A stretch of DNA of 62,236 nt, from the NCBI RefSeq assembly GCF_913776295.1, contig NZ_CAJYOJ010000005.1:1-62236 (forward strand), written 5' to 3'. Both the position numbers and the translations under genes were made by a program. This document shows positions 1 through 10,955 of the stretch, one piece after another; position 1 is the stretch's first letter, and every line of letters begins with the position of its first letter. This DNA is from an uncultured Pedobacter sp. Lineage in GTDB: Bacteria; Bacteroidota; Bacteroidia; Sphingobacteriales; Sphingobacteriaceae. The notes beneath the pieces are model-generated. The model made no database searches and was not told where the DNA came from. It worked only from the letters and a program-made list of their open reading frames with translations.

Positions 1-143
1 AGCCAGTAATAGGGCTTGGTCGGTGGAGTCCGAAAAATTTGTTAGGCCGGACTTAAGTAGAACGGAGACCCAGTGCGAAGGCCTTGTTGGATGGAAATGC
101 ATATTTCATAAGTGACTAATTATCAAACAATTAAAAATTAACG

Positions 144-419
144 TCAATGGTAGCGCAGCGAAGAACCTTTTACAATAGATCCTGGAATTACATTCAGCAT
201 GACTTATTATAATAACGATCCGTCAATTGCGAGAAAGCCTTTTTCAGCCAACAGCTAGCCCCGACTTTTCGGGGAAGCAATCTTTGTAGCAAGAATCATC
301 AGCATGAAAGATTGCTTCGTCGTTCCTCCTCGCAATGACGACTTTTTTAATTGGGTCTGTCAATGATAGCACTACGAAGAATCTTTTACAATAGATCCTG
401 GAATTACATTCAGGATGAC
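144..419. repeat. 60-bp direct repeats (144-203 and 360-419) flanking a palindromic element
   Basis: Two near-identical 60-bp copies share the core ACAATAGATCCTGGAATTAC followed by ATTCAG and a short ATGAC end. They flank the palindromic element at 221-340. No gene is supported in 1-442. One frame is open from the left edge to about position 114, but it has no recognisable product and could be the tail of a neighbouring repeat. Shorter relatives of the ATTCAGG(G/A)TGAC end occur near 24850 and 1835, which suggests a dispersed intergenic repeat family. Confidence 0.6.
221..340. repeat. MITE-like palindromic element, family A, copy 1
   Basis: This roughly 120-bp element starts CGTCAATTGCGAGAAAGCC and ends CCTCCTCGCAATGACG, so its ends form an imperfect inverted repeat. 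The interior carries CTTTTTCAGCC on the left and GATTGCTTCGTCGTT on the right. A second full-length copy lies at 33900-34016, and partial copies occur near 6870, 24240 and 24927. It contains no ORF of its own. The shape is that of a non-autonomous mobile or REP-type element. No transposase is present in the window. Confidence 0.6.
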
Positions 420-442
420 AGACTATCATAACTATTTGATCG

Positions 443-1687
443 TTAAAGCCTTTTACACAAATCAACCGCACTTTTATACGCGTCTTCATGAAAACCATAT
501 TTGAAATAACTTCCGCAATAGTATATCGGCCCGGTTTCATTCAGCTTGTGCAAATGTTCCTGCGCCTGCATGGCCGGAACATCAAACAAGGGGTGATAGT
601 AATCAATTTCTTTAATAACCTGATCTGGATTTAAGGTTTGAGTGGGATTGATGGAAACAAAGTAATTCCGCTTTTTAGAAACGCCCTGTAAACTGTTCAT
701 CCAATAAATAGTACTCGGCAACAATTTATCTCCATGCTTTTCTACCCGATAATTCCAGCTGCTCCATGCCAGTCTGGCTTCGGGCATCTGCTTTTCATCG
801 GTATGCACAACAGCTTTGTTTAACTGGTATTTAAATTTGGAAAGCAGTTCGGATTCGAGTGCTGTTTTGTCTTTTACGATCTCAAAAGTCTGGTCGGCAT
901 GGCTGGCCATGATTACTTTGTCGAATTCGAATTTGTCACCCTTTTGGTTTTCCACTTCAACTTTACCATTGCCCAGCCGTTTAACTGAAACAATTTTACT
1001 ATTGATCTTAATTCTGTCACGAAAAGGAGCAATTAGTTTTTCACGGTAAGCCTGACTGCCATTTTGCAATGTATACCACTGATGTTGGGTGTTTAAACCT
1101 AAAAATCCATGATTTTTAAAAAAACGGATCAAGGTAACTGCCGGAAAGTCCAGAATCTTTTCCATCGGTGCACTCCAAACGGCAGCACTCATGGGGATGA
1201 GATATTGCCAAAGCATCTCGTCGCTGTAGCCGAATGCTTTGAAGAATTGGCCGATTGAATAGTCCTGGTATTCAGGCTTATCCAAAATCTCTATACTTTG
1301 TTTGTTGAAACGGTTAATCTGCATCAACATTTTTAGATAAGAAATATTAAACAGGTTTTTCCGCTGGGCAAAGAGGTGGTTCAGGCTCGAACCACTGTAT
1401 TCCAACTTTTTAGGCAAAAACTGCACACTGAAAGACATGTCGGTTTTCATTACCGGTGCATCAATCTCCGCAAACATTGCTGTCAGATTTGGATAAGTTT
1501 GATAGTTAAAAACCATAAAGCCACTATCCAGATAAATGGGTTTACCATCCTCCTCGAGCGTTATCGTATTGGTATGTCCACCGATATAATCTGCTTCTTC
1601 AAAAAGCGTAATATCATATTGATGCTGCAGTTTATGGGCGCAACCCATTCCTGCTATTCCTGAGCCAATAATGGCGAGTGTTTTCAT
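443..1687 (-). CDS. FAD/NAD(P)-binding oxidoreductase (amine-oxidase-like, COG2907 type)
   Basis: This 414-aa flavoprotein opens with a Rossmann dinucleotide-binding motif, IIGSGIAGMGCA (residues 6-17), followed by the acidic FEEADYIGGHTNT segment that usually contacts FAD ribose in the amine-oxidase/phytoene-desaturase superfamily. It has no signal peptide, so it is cytosolic or membrane-peripheral. Members of this family commonly sit beside CFA-type methyltransferases, as here (the next gene upstream, 170 bp away), and are thought to oxidise or desaturate acyl chains. In Rhodobacter a comparable FAD desaturase and methyltransferase make furan fatty acids. The DUF1365 gene that often accompanies such pairs is not in the window. 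The family is clear; the substrate is inference. Confidence 0.8.
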   Translation of the reverse strand: MKTLAIIGSGIAGMGCAHKLQHQYDITLFEEADYIGGHTNTITLEEDGKPIYLDSGFMVFNYQTYPNLTAMFAEIDAPVMKTDMSFSVQFLPKKLEYSGSSLNHLFAQRKNLFNISYLKMLMQINRFNKQSIEILDKPEYQDYSIGQFFKAFGYSDEMLWQYLIPMSAAVWSAPMEKILDFPAVTLIRFFKNHGFLGLNTQHQWYTLQNGSQAYREKLIAPFRDRIKINSKIVSVKRLGNGKVEVENQKGDKFEFDKVIMASHADQTFEIVKDKTALESELLSKFKYQLNKAVVHTDEKQMPEARLAWSSWNYRVEKHGDKLLPSTIYWMNSLQGVSKKRNYFVSINPTQTLNPDQVIKEIDYYHPLFDVPAMQAQEHLHKLNETGPIYYCGSYFKYGFHEDAYKSAVDLCKRL

Positions 1688-1857
1688 TGTGATAGATTTG
1701 AGATATTAGATGTGGGATATGAGAATCGAGAGGGATAAACCTGATGTCTTTTCAAAATATTAGCATACCTTCCATTGGTTACCTCTACATTAAGTTCATG
1801 CTTGATTTATTTCAACAGCAAAAAACATCCTGAATCAATTTCAGGGTGAGGTAATGG

Positions 1858-2886
1858 TTAAACCTTTTCAAACAAATAATGGCATACCATCCATTCGTTT
1901 CCTTTATTGTAATTAAAAAGTTCTGCACACGACATGTAAAATAGCCTCCAATACACCCACCATTTCACTGCCTGATCTTTTCCATAAGTAGTTTCCAAAA
2001 TGGGCATGATTTCTTTTTTGTGCTTATCCATATTGCTTAGCCAGGCTTCAGATGTTTTGCCGTAGTTTGTCCCATTTACCACCCAATGTTTATCAATTTT
2101 AAGGTCGTCGTTAAAGTAGAAGAACAAGTGGTTAGATGGCATAATCCCTCCGGTAAAAAAGTATTTGCTCATCCAGTCGGTTTCGTCAATCACTTCAAAT
2201 TTGTACGCCAGGGTTTTATGCGTAAATATATGTACGAATAACTTCCCATCAGGTTTCATAAACGAAGCCACTTTGTTGAGCAAAAATTTATAGTTGCGCA
2301 TGTGTTCAAACATCTCTACTGACACTACCCGATCAAATGTATCGGCGATGGTAAAGGTATTCATATCAGCAGTTAAAACCGTGAGATTCTGGATTCCGCG
2401 TTGCTTTGCGGTTTCATCAATAAAGATTTTTTGGGTAGCCGAGTTAGAGACTACTGTAAAAGTGCTTTCCGGATATTTGGCGGCCATATACAGCGAGAGC
2501 GACCCCCAGCCACAGCCCAGCTCCAGCACATTTTGTCCGTTCTGTAAATCGGCTCTTTTACAGGTTAAAGCCAGCATATCGTCTTCAGAAGTATCAATAT
2601 CCTTCACGCCAGGTTTCCAATAGCCGCTGCTGTATTTTAAATTTTTGCCTAAGCAATACTGAAAAAATTCGGTAGGCAATTCATAGTGCTGTTCGTTGGC
2701 ATCAGCTGTATGTACGGCAATGGGCGATTGTTTCAATTCCTCCACCAGGTCCATAAATTTTTCCTGCTGCAGTTCTTCACTTCCCAGCGTTTCGTCATCC
2801 AGGCGCTGTTTGCATAGTTTTCTGATCCCGATCCTCAAAGCCGTATCTGGGAGTTTGTCGTTTTCTAAAAGTTTATCGTACCACAT
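1858..2886 (-). CDS. CFA-synthase/coclaurine-N-methyltransferase-like SAM methyltransferase
   Basis: This 342-aa protein has the class I SAM motif VLELGCGWGSLSLYMA (about residues 120-135), preceded by the ANEQHYELPTEFF segment typical of the cyclopropane-fatty-acid synthase/coclaurine methyltransferase superfamily, and later SVEMFEHMRNY. In bacteria such enzymes transfer a methyl(ene) group from SAM to unsaturated acyl chains of phospholipids. Neighbours fit a lipid role: an FAD oxidoreductase downstream, and DUF1295 and desaturase genes upstream on the same strand. The start is the ATG at 2886. The upstream gap holds low-complexity AAGGTT repeats rather than a ribosome-binding site. The sequence resembles coclaurine-type enzymes more than classical Cfa, so the acceptor could differ from phospholipid. 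Confidence 0.8.
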   Translation of the reverse strand: MWYDKLLENDKLPDTALRIGIRKLCKQRLDDETLGSEELQQEKFMDLVEELKQSPIAVHTADANEQHYELPTEFFQYCLGKNLKYSSGYWKPGVKDIDTSEDDMLALTCKRADLQNGQNVLELGCGWGSLSLYMAAKYPESTFTVVSNSATQKIFIDETAKQRGIQNLTVLTADMNTFTIADTFDRVVSVEMFEHMRNYKFLLNKVASFMKPDGKLFVHIFTHKTLAYKFEVIDETDWMSKYFFTGGIMPSNHLFFYFNDDLKIDKHWVVNGTNYGKTSEAWLSNMDKHKKEIMPILETTYGKDQAVKWWVYWRLFYMSCAELFNYNKGNEWMVCHYLFEKV

Positions 2887-3017
2887 TTTGAGGTTGGAAG
2901 GTTAAAGGTTGTAAGGTTGAAGGTTTACGTATAATAGAAATATATGATGTAAATTTTAGGTTAATGTACGATGTGAAACGGTTGATGGATTTAGAGGTTG
3001 CGTTTCCATCAACGCTG

Positions 3018-3827
3018 TCACATTTTACTTCTTCCATCCTTTTTCCACCAGGGAAAAAAGGCGCTCGTTGTTTCCTGGTATCTTTTATAAGCCACGGGTT
3101 TGCTTCTTAGGTTTTGCTCTTCATTGTTCGGAACACCGGTAACCCTGGTCAATAAATATAACATCAACACTGGGCTAATAATGGCTAAAACTCCCCAGGG
3201 CGAAGCCAATGCAAAAATGAAATAGCCCATCCAGGTTAACCACTCGAAAAAATAGTTCGGGTGACGGGTGTAATACCACAATCCGGTATCGCAAACTTTG
3301 CCTTTATTGAGGGGATCTTTTTTAAAGGCGGCGAGCTGTCTGTCGGCAATCATTTCTCCAAAAAAGGCGATTACCCAAACCAGTGCGCCTGCATATTCTA
3401 AAAATGAAATGCCCTGCGATTGATTGGCTGTGATAATAAAAAACGGAATAGCCAGAATCACATTTGAAATGGCCTGAAACTGAAAAAAAATAAAGAAATT
3501 GCGGTCGGCTTTATCACCCCACTCTTTACGCAACTGCACATACCTGCCCTCCTCTTCATCCAAATGACCAATAACACGTTGCCAAAGGTGAATCCCCAGG
3601 CGTAACTCGGCCAGTAGAAACATTCCGCAAATTAAAATCTTTCGGGGAAGATAACCATCAGATAAAAAAAATGTGATCATGGTAATTACCGGGAAATTTA
3701 GTGCCCAGAAAACATCAACCACCCCGGCGTTTTTAATTTTCTTTGCCCAAAACCAAACCATGGCCATAATAAAGCAGCATGCAATAAGCGAAATAAGTGC
3801 GATGAAAAGTAGATGTTTGTAATCCAT
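3018..3827 (-). CDS. DUF1295 membrane protein (steroid 5-alpha-reductase C-terminal-like)
   Basis: This polytopic membrane protein of 269 aa belongs to the DUF1295/steroid 5-alpha-reductase-like group. The diagnostic C-terminal stretch is GLWYYTRHPNYFFEWLTWMG, with the conserved RHPNYF core, followed by two hydrophobic segments. The first transmembrane helix is about residues 5-25 and is followed by AKKIKNAGVVDVFWALNF, also typical. I start it at the ATG at 3827 (MDYKHLL). A longer frame reaches 3869, but the extra 14 codons lie in low-complexity AAGGTTT sequence. It probably acts on a lipid double bond as an NADPH-dependent reductase, given the lipid-gene neighbours. The substrate is unknown. 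Confidence 0.75.
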   Translation of the reverse strand: MDYKHLLFIALISLIACCFIMAMVWFWAKKIKNAGVVDVFWALNFPVITMITFFLSDGYLPRKILICGMFLLAELRLGIHLWQRVIGHLDEEEGRYVQLRKEWGDKADRNFFIFFQFQAISNVILAIPFFIITANQSQGISFLEYAGALVWVIAFFGEMIADRQLAAFKKDPLNKGKVCDTGLWYYTRHPNYFFEWLTWMGYFIFALASPWGVLAIISPVLMLYLLTRVTGVPNNEEQNLRSKPVAYKRYQETTSAFFPWWKKDGRSKM

Positions 3828-3911
3828 AAAAGGTTTAAGGTTTAGGGCATAAGGTTTGAGGAAATGCATTCTACTTTAGGTTTTCACCCTCAGCCTTACA
3901 CCTTTTGCCTT

Positions 3912-4241
3912 TTACCTTTTTACCAGCAATTCTTCAACACCTTCGCCATCTTTTAGTTTGAATAAATGCACTAAAACATAGGCCAGGGTTGCAATACTAC
4001 CTAAACATACGAACAAAATGGCAATAGAGATTTTAAGAATAATGCTTTTTTCTTTATAAAACATCCAGAGTGTGATAATGAAGATGTTAGCATAAAAATC
4101 CCATAGGGTAGCACGCATCCAGGGTATACTGCCCAGAAAATTCCATTGTTCAAACAGGTTGCTTTCTAACGAAGTGCTGATTACTTTATAGCACATAAAA
4201 ACCAACAGTGCAGCGAAAACAATTTTGAGGAGGTTGATCAT
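3912..4241 (-). CDS. Small membrane protein, DUF1475-like
   Basis: This 109-aa protein has about three hydrophobic segments (LLKIVFAALLVFMCYKVI; an IFIITLWMFY segment after the WDFYANI motif; and ISIAILFVCLGSIATLAYVLV) and a charged C-terminus (FKLKDGEGVEELLVKR). The ATLWDFYANIF motif suggests the DUF1475 family, which has no assigned function. The frame is open up to 4346, but I use the ATG at 4241. The longer version would include part of the 291-bp direct repeat and low-complexity sequence. It lies 84 bp upstream of the DUF1295 gene on the same strand and may form part of a lipid-modification unit. Confidence 0.6.
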   Translation of the reverse strand: MINLLKIVFAALLVFMCYKVISTSLESNLFEQWNFLGSIPWMRATLWDFYANIFIITLWMFYKEKSIILKISIAILFVCLGSIATLAYVLVHLFKLKDGEGVEELLVKR

Positions 4242-4314
4242 AGGATAGTTTAAGTTTTTAAAACAGATGAAATATATACGGTAATATAGGTAAAAAAGAT
4301 TTATGCCGCCCCCC

Positions 4315-4954
4315 GACTTTCTAAATTGCCCTTCTACTCCACTCAAGGAGACAAAGCGAGGGATAACTCCGTGCTTTCTGTGTTTCCGTGGTAAAAAACA
4401 AAGATTTCCTTCTTTTTAAAAAGCAAATTTCTGTTTTTATCGGTTGCTTCAGTCCTGCCATGTGCTTCAATATTTTTGCGGTAATGCAATGCTTTGTGCC
4501 AGGTAGCTGTTTCATAGCTTGCAGATGCTTCGTTCATCAGCATGACAGGGTATTTTGGGCTACTGCCAGCAAAAAGGATTTCCGCTGCTGTCAGGTTTAG
4601 TTAACACTGAACTGTGGAGGAAGAGAGTATTAGCGATCGGTGAACACACATCATACAAGAACAGACTTTCTATATTGCCCTTCTACTTTGCTCAGGGTGA
4701 GAAATCGAGGGATAACTCCGTGCTTTCTGTGTTTCCGTGGAAAAAAACAAAGATTCCCTTCTTTTTGAAAAGCAAATTTCTGTTTTTATCGGCTGCTTCA
4801 GTCCTGCCATGTGCTTCAATCTTTTTGCGGTAATGCAATGCTTTGTACCAGGTAGCTGTTTCATAGCTTGCAGATGCTTCGTTCCTCAGCATGACAGGGT
4901 ATTTTAGGTTACTGCCAGCAAAAAGGATTTCCGCTGCTGTCAGGTTTAGTTAAC
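4315..4954. repeat. Direct duplication: two 291-bp copies separated by 58 bp
   Basis: Copy 1 is 4315-4605 and copy 2 is 4664-4954. Both start GACTTTCTAwATTGCCCTTC and end CAGGTTTAGTTAAC, with scattered substitutions and no length difference. Each copy holds short minus-strand reading frames (about 64-66 codons), but the two frames that overlap there are conserved equally, as expected from recent duplication rather than coding constraint. They have no start context or recognisable domain. The gap between the DUF1475-like gene and the desaturase (4242-5014) is otherwise empty. Confidence 0.85.
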
Positions 4955-5014
4955 CGAGAACAGTGAAAGTAGGGAAAGTTTAGTGGTCTGTGGGGACACA
5001 GACCATGGAGGCTT

Positions 5015-5743
5015 TTAAACCTTTCTGATTTTAATAATTTTCATCCAGTGCAATACTTTCATCACCGGATAGGTTGGATCAAATTCCCACCATTTGGTTG
5101 CAAAATTCGGGCTATTTGGTTTTTTGTGGTGGTTGTTCTGAAAAAGCTCGCCCATCAACAAAAAATCCCAGGGTAAAGAGTTTTTGCTATGGTCATCATT
5201 ATCATGATTAGCATAACCATATTTATGTCCACACCAGTTTACTATAGCCCCGTGCAACGGGCCCATTAGAAAGTGGATTGGTAACAATAAATACATCCAC
5301 CAGTAGTTGGCAAAAGCAATATAAAAGCCAATGTAAAATAGCCCACATGCAATTCTCCAGGCCCATGAATTTCCGATCTTATCAACCAGTGGCCACTCTG
5401 GATAATTACCTTGAAAAGCTGGTTCTGGCTGAATTTTAAATTTCAGATAATTCATGTACATATTCTTCGTCGCAATCATCATCCCGAAAACATCCTTAAA
5501 AAAATGCGGTGAATGCGGATCTTTTTCGGTATCACTATAGGCATGGTGCATCCTGTGCAGGATGGCATAAGCCCTCGGGTTTAAAAATGATGAACCTTGC
5601 GAAATCAGTAATATCAGATAGAAAAACCTTTCCCAAAAAACCTCCATTTTGAACATCTTGTGTGATGAGTAACGGTGAAGGAAAAAGGTTTGACTAAACA
5701 GGGATAAAAACCAATGGCAAAGAAAAAAAATGAAAATGATCAT
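5015..5743 (-). CDS. Acyl-CoA desaturase (membrane fatty acid desaturase)
   Basis: This 242-aa integral membrane di-iron desaturase has the three histidine clusters: HRYSSH (His23, His28), HRMHH (His63, His66, His67) and QNNHH (His205, His206). In the third box the first position is Gln202 rather than His, a variant seen in some members. Hydrophobic segments lie near residues 1-20, 40-58, 132-170. It introduces a cis double bond into a saturated acyl chain, using oxygen and an electron donor not encoded nearby. It is the most upstream gene of the minus-strand lipid set, and its products could be substrates for the methyltransferase and FAD enzyme downstream. At 242 aa it is short for a stearoyl-CoA-type desaturase but complete in motifs. 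Confidence 0.88.
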   Translation of the reverse strand: MIIFIFFLCHWFLSLFSQTFFLHRYSSHKMFKMEVFWERFFYLILLISQGSSFLNPRAYAILHRMHHAYSDTEKDPHSPHFFKDVFGMMIATKNMYMNYLKFKIQPEPAFQGNYPEWPLVDKIGNSWAWRIACGLFYIGFYIAFANYWWMYLLLPIHFLMGPLHGAIVNWCGHKYGYANHDNDDHSKNSLPWDFLLMGELFQNNHHKKPNSPNFATKWWEFDPTYPVMKVLHWMKIIKIRKV

Positions 5744-5880
5744 GTATAATGTGTATACTTTATAAACGTAGCTTTAAGATTTTTAGTTTTCGTTATGCAT
5801 AAAAACTATATTGGCCCAAACGTTTAGAGAAACAGCATCCCGTTCCAGGTATAGAACAAGATACTGTTTTTATTATTTTA

Positions 5881-6378
5881 TTATCTACCGAAATCGTCTT
5901 GTACGCGTACGATATCGCTTTCGTCTGATGGGTTTGAAGCATCGGTATGTTGCCAGATCTCAGCAACTACTCCCCAATCTTCTAAACCGATTAAACGGTG
6001 GCGTTCGCCTTGCTGTAATTTGATCTGATCTTTAGGTGCATATTTTTTAACTTCACCTTCTTCGTCAGTCTGACTCGTTTTAATACCAACTGTACCGGTA
6101 ACCACCTGCCAGATTTCCGCTCTGCGGTGGTGATATTGCCACGACAGACGTGTATTTGGTGCAACGATTAAAATTTTCGGACTTAGTTTACCTCCAATTT
6201 TAAGGTCTTCAACATTTAATCCATCAAAATAAGTATCGGCAAATTGTTGCGCCTGTGCTTCATCTATTACAAAGAAACCACCCCACGGACGGGTTTCATC
6301 GCGGTTTACTACATTAAAACCTTCAATTTTTAACCGTTGCGCTACGCTTTCGAATATCTCTTTTTTGTCGTTTGTCAT
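5881..6378 (-). CDS. Cupin-domain protein, sugar-phosphate isomerase-like
   Basis: This 165-aa single-domain cupin contains RPWGGFF (residues 31-37), the metal-binding cupin motif 1 region LSWQYHHRRAEIWQVVTG and the motif 2 region QGERHRLIGLEDWGVVAEIWQH. The pattern matches the C-terminal type II mannose-6-phosphate isomerase/phosphoheptose-isomerase-like cupins common in Bacteroidota. It is probably cytosolic. The C-terminal SDIVRVQDDFGR is typical of the type II isomerase group. A TAnnTTTG promoter box lies about 80 nt upstream. It is separated from the desaturase by about 140 bp and probably transcribed on its own. Enzymatic activity on mannose-6-phosphate is plausible but not shown by the sequence. 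Confidence 0.75.
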   Translation of the reverse strand: MTNDKKEIFESVAQRLKIEGFNVVNRDETRPWGGFFVIDEAQAQQFADTYFDGLNVEDLKIGGKLSPKILIVAPNTRLSWQYHHRRAEIWQVVTGTVGIKTSQTDEEGEVKKYAPKDQIKLQQGERHRLIGLEDWGVVAEIWQHTDASNPSDESDIVRVQDDFGR

Positions 6379-6456
6379 TGATAAAATATTAGTTTTTCTA
6401 AAGATTATTCAGGCTCACAGGCATTTATAAATTTCCTGTGTTGTTCTAAATTGCTG

Positions 6457-6464
6457 CAAAAGTA
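6457..6464 (-). promoter_or_regulatory. Candidate -7 box of the cupin gene promoter
   Basis: The minus strand reads TACTTTTG, an exact match to the Bacteroidota -7 consensus TAnnTTTG, 79 nt upstream of the ATG at 6378. I do not see a convincing -33 TTG at the usual distance. Confidence 0.4.
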
Positions 6465-6646
6465 AGTCTTATAATTTAAAAAAGTCCTTTCGGGCATTTT
6501 TATTTTTTTTAACTCATCTTCTCATTCGCCAAATATTATTATGGTTGATCGCTCAACAAGCTCAGGATGGACAAGATATATAATCGAACGCTGTTAAATG
6601 ATAGATTTTTTTGGGCTATGAGCGCAGACCGTATATAAAATAGAAA

Positions 6647-6666
6647 GCCTCATATTTCTATGAGGC
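6647..6666 (-). terminator. Hairpin with T-rich tail, minus-strand terminator candidate
   Basis: GCCTCATA and TATGAGGC form an 8-bp perfect stem around a 4-nt loop. On the minus strand it is followed by TTTCTATTTTATA. It lies between katG and the cupin gene and could end the katG transcript. The 6379-7034 gap also contains a truncated family-A repeat (about 6870-6915) and the hairpin at 6957-6984. I see no gene in it. Confidence 0.4.
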
Positions 6667-6956
6667 CAATTATTTTGTTTTATTTGCATCCACAGAATAA
6701 AACTAAACCAAACAAACTAATGAGCTTATAAGACAAATGAGTTTGGGAATTGTTTTTACAAATCATAAATATTTTAATATTTATTATTATTCAACTGATA
6801 AGAATGAATAAATGCTATTCAGACAATGTGAGTGATAAAAGAATTTAAAGGAAAAATCCGTTATAAGCGTCGTCATTACGAGAAGGCCTTTTCAGCCGAC
6901 GAAGCAACGACGATATACCTATTATCATAATATCTTATAAGGCCTTTCTGTAATTA

Positions 6957-6984
6957 GTCAAGCTCAGCAAAAGCTGAGCTTGAC
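6957..6984. repeat. Perfect 12-bp inverted repeat downstream of katG
   Basis: GTCAAGCTCAGC, loop AAAA, then GCTGAGCTTGAC. It lies 50 bp after the katG stop. No T tract follows on either strand, so a terminator role is uncertain. A related sequence (GTCAAGCTCAATACAGGCTAAGCTCAA) occurs near 34066, which points to a dispersed repeat. Confidence 0.5.
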
Positions 6985-7034
6985 TTGACAAAATCTATAA
7001 AAAACTGGCTTCAAACAGCCTCTCGATTCTATTA

Positions 7035-9338
<2,304 letters not shown>

Positions 9339-9410
9339 TTAATCCGTTATAAAATATTAACCGATAACTAAAATTAGAGAATAGAAACAACTAATCACAA
9401 TCATTTAATT

Positions 9411-9435
9411 CTATAATGAAATAGTTAGAATCTAT
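9411..9435 (-). promoter_or_regulatory. OxyR-like operator upstream of katG
   Basis: ATAG-N7-CTAT at 9421-9435 fits the ATAGntnnnanCTAT half-operator of OxyR exactly, and another CTAT lies 10 bp away at 9411-9414. It is 110 bp upstream of the katG start. OxyR controls katG in Bacteroides. No regulator gene is present in this window, so the assignment rests on the motif and its position. Confidence 0.4.
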
Positions 9436-9569
9436 TACGGCGAGAGATCAGCAGTTTAGATCATATCGAAGGGCTGAGATCATAAAATTTAACCTGATGT
9501 TAATCATTCCTTAAACAAAGGATAACACATTAATTGGTTAAATCCGGAAAGTATATTTAACTGGTTTGA

Positions 9570-10955
9570 TCAGAATATCCCCAGAAATTTTTTTCTCTTT
9601 TTACCTTTCTGTTTTCTGGCTTTTTCTGCTTTTAATTGCTGTACCCCCCGCACTTTTGCATTTCGGATGCTGTCTTCTCTCGCTGTTTGCAGGGCTTGCC
9701 GGTATTGTTGATTTGCGATTTCAAATGGTGACCGGTATGGGGTTGCCGGCGGGGTGATGATAGTATTGTTTTCTGTTTTAGTTAAGCTGTAAACTAGAAA
9801 GGCAACAATGATGGTACATGCGGCAGTATAGCCTAAAAAAGCCTTCCTTGGTGCATGAATGTAATTTTCCTGATGGTACTGGCCGGTTGAACTATTGTAT
9901 TTTATTCCGGCCTTCAAAGCCAGGGGTTTTAAGGTGGCCAGTTCTTTTTCAAGCTTTTCGTTTTTTTGCTGTATCTCACCATACAAGTCGGCATAACGAA
10001 GGATTTCATTGGGCATGGCGTTTTCTTTACGCGCAAGGCCTTTTGTCGCAGACAATAGCCCGGCAGTAACAGCTTTCTGCAGCTCCATTCCATTGGCATA
10101 GCGGTCAGCCGGATTTTTTTGCAGGCATCGCCCGATCAGCCCGATCAACCACTGCGGTACCTGCATTTCGGAATTCAGGATATCGTCCGGAAAGTTATTT
10201 TCCAGATTTCTTTTGCGCAATAACATGGCATCGGGAATTTCCTTTTCAAGATGTGATACCATAACCGTATTGCGGGCGGTATCGCCTCCCCCTTCGAGTG
10301 GAAAAGGAACCTGCCCGGCCAGGAGTTCATACAGGATGATACCGTAACTGTAGATATCCGTCTGTAACAGCATTTTTCCTTCATGCTGTTCGGGCGCCAT
10401 AAACTCTACTGCCCCGGCATGGCGAATGCTTGTTCTGCGCTGCTCCTCGCTCATAATCGCCAGACCAAAATCCAATAACACGTAATTGCCGGTCTGTGTA
10501 TTGTATTTCACATTATTGCTTTTAACATCGCCATGTTTCACCCCAAACTGATGGCAGTGTGCAAGTGCCGAAGCCAGTTGTTCAGCTACTTTTAACAGTT
10601 CTTTAACCGTAAAAACTTTTTGATGCGGAGGCAATAGCAGTTCGCTAAGTTCGGGGCCTTCGATGTATTCCATTTCTATATAAGGAAAAGCTCCGCTATC
10701 GGTAATCCCTGAACTGAGTATTTTAACCACGTTCGGGCTGGGATGTGTATTTACCTGCTGCAGCTTATTCACTTCACTGATAAAATTCCGGTAGTTTTTA
10801 TCATTTTCATCTTCCACATAAATTGGTGTAGGAATGAGTTTGATGGCCGAATAAACCGGTCCCATGCGCATCCCTTTGTAAACAGATCCCTGCCCACCGG
10901 TTTTTAATGCGCCGAGGTTTTGCAGCCCTTCTGCAATTGTAAAAATTTTACTCAT
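9570..10955 (-). CDS. Membrane Ser/Thr protein kinase (Hanks type), second of a paralogous pair
   Basis: This 461-aa kinase has the glycine loop LKTGGQGSVYKG (18-29), the VAIK lysine in YSAIKL (Lys39), the catalytic loop HGDVKSNN (141-148, HGD in place of HRD), DFG (162-164) and APE (187-189). A coiled-coil-like stretch is followed by one transmembrane helix (about 373-392) and a short Lys-rich tail, so the kinase domain is cytoplasmic. The ATG at 10955 gives the same N-terminus (MSKxFTIxEGL) as the paralogue at 18476-19819. The extension to 10988 begins at TTG. It overlaps the FHA gene stop by 8 nt, implying coupled translation. Likely substrates are the FHA and FtsW-PBP proteins of the same locus (inference). 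Confidence 0.92.
   Translation of the reverse strand: MSKIFTIAEGLQNLGALKTGGQGSVYKGMRMGPVYSAIKLIPTPIYVEDENDKNYRNFISEVNKLQQVNTHPSPNVVKILSSGITDSGAFPYIEMEYIEGPELSELLLPPHQKVFTVKELLKVAEQLASALAHCHQFGVKHGDVKSNNVKYNTQTGNYVLLDFGLAIMSEEQRRTSIRHAGAVEFMAPEQHEGKMLLQTDIYSYGIILYELLAGQVPFPLEGGGDTARNTVMVSHLEKEIPDAMLLRKRNLENNFPDDILNSEMQVPQWLIGLIGRCLQKNPADRYANGMELQKAVTAGLLSATKGLARKENAMPNEILRYADLYGEIQQKNEKLEKELATLKPLALKAGIKYNSSTGQYHQENYIHAPRKAFLGYTAACTIIVAFLVYSLTKTENNTIITPPATPYRSPFEIANQQYRQALQTAREDSIRNAKVRGVQQLKAEKARKQKGKKRKKFLGIF

Noticed and set aside
1..120. Open frame entering from the left edge
   Set aside because: It has only about 37 codons, no recognisable product, and resembles the repeat-rich intergenic sequence.
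244..540. 98-codon minus-strand frame at the left
   Set aside because: It covers a palindromic repeat and the end of the FAD oxidoreductase in another frame.
4321..4892. Minus-strand frames of 64-66 codons in both copies of the 291-bp repeat
   Set aside because: Two overlapping frames are kept in each copy, which follows from recent duplication. There is no domain and no start context.
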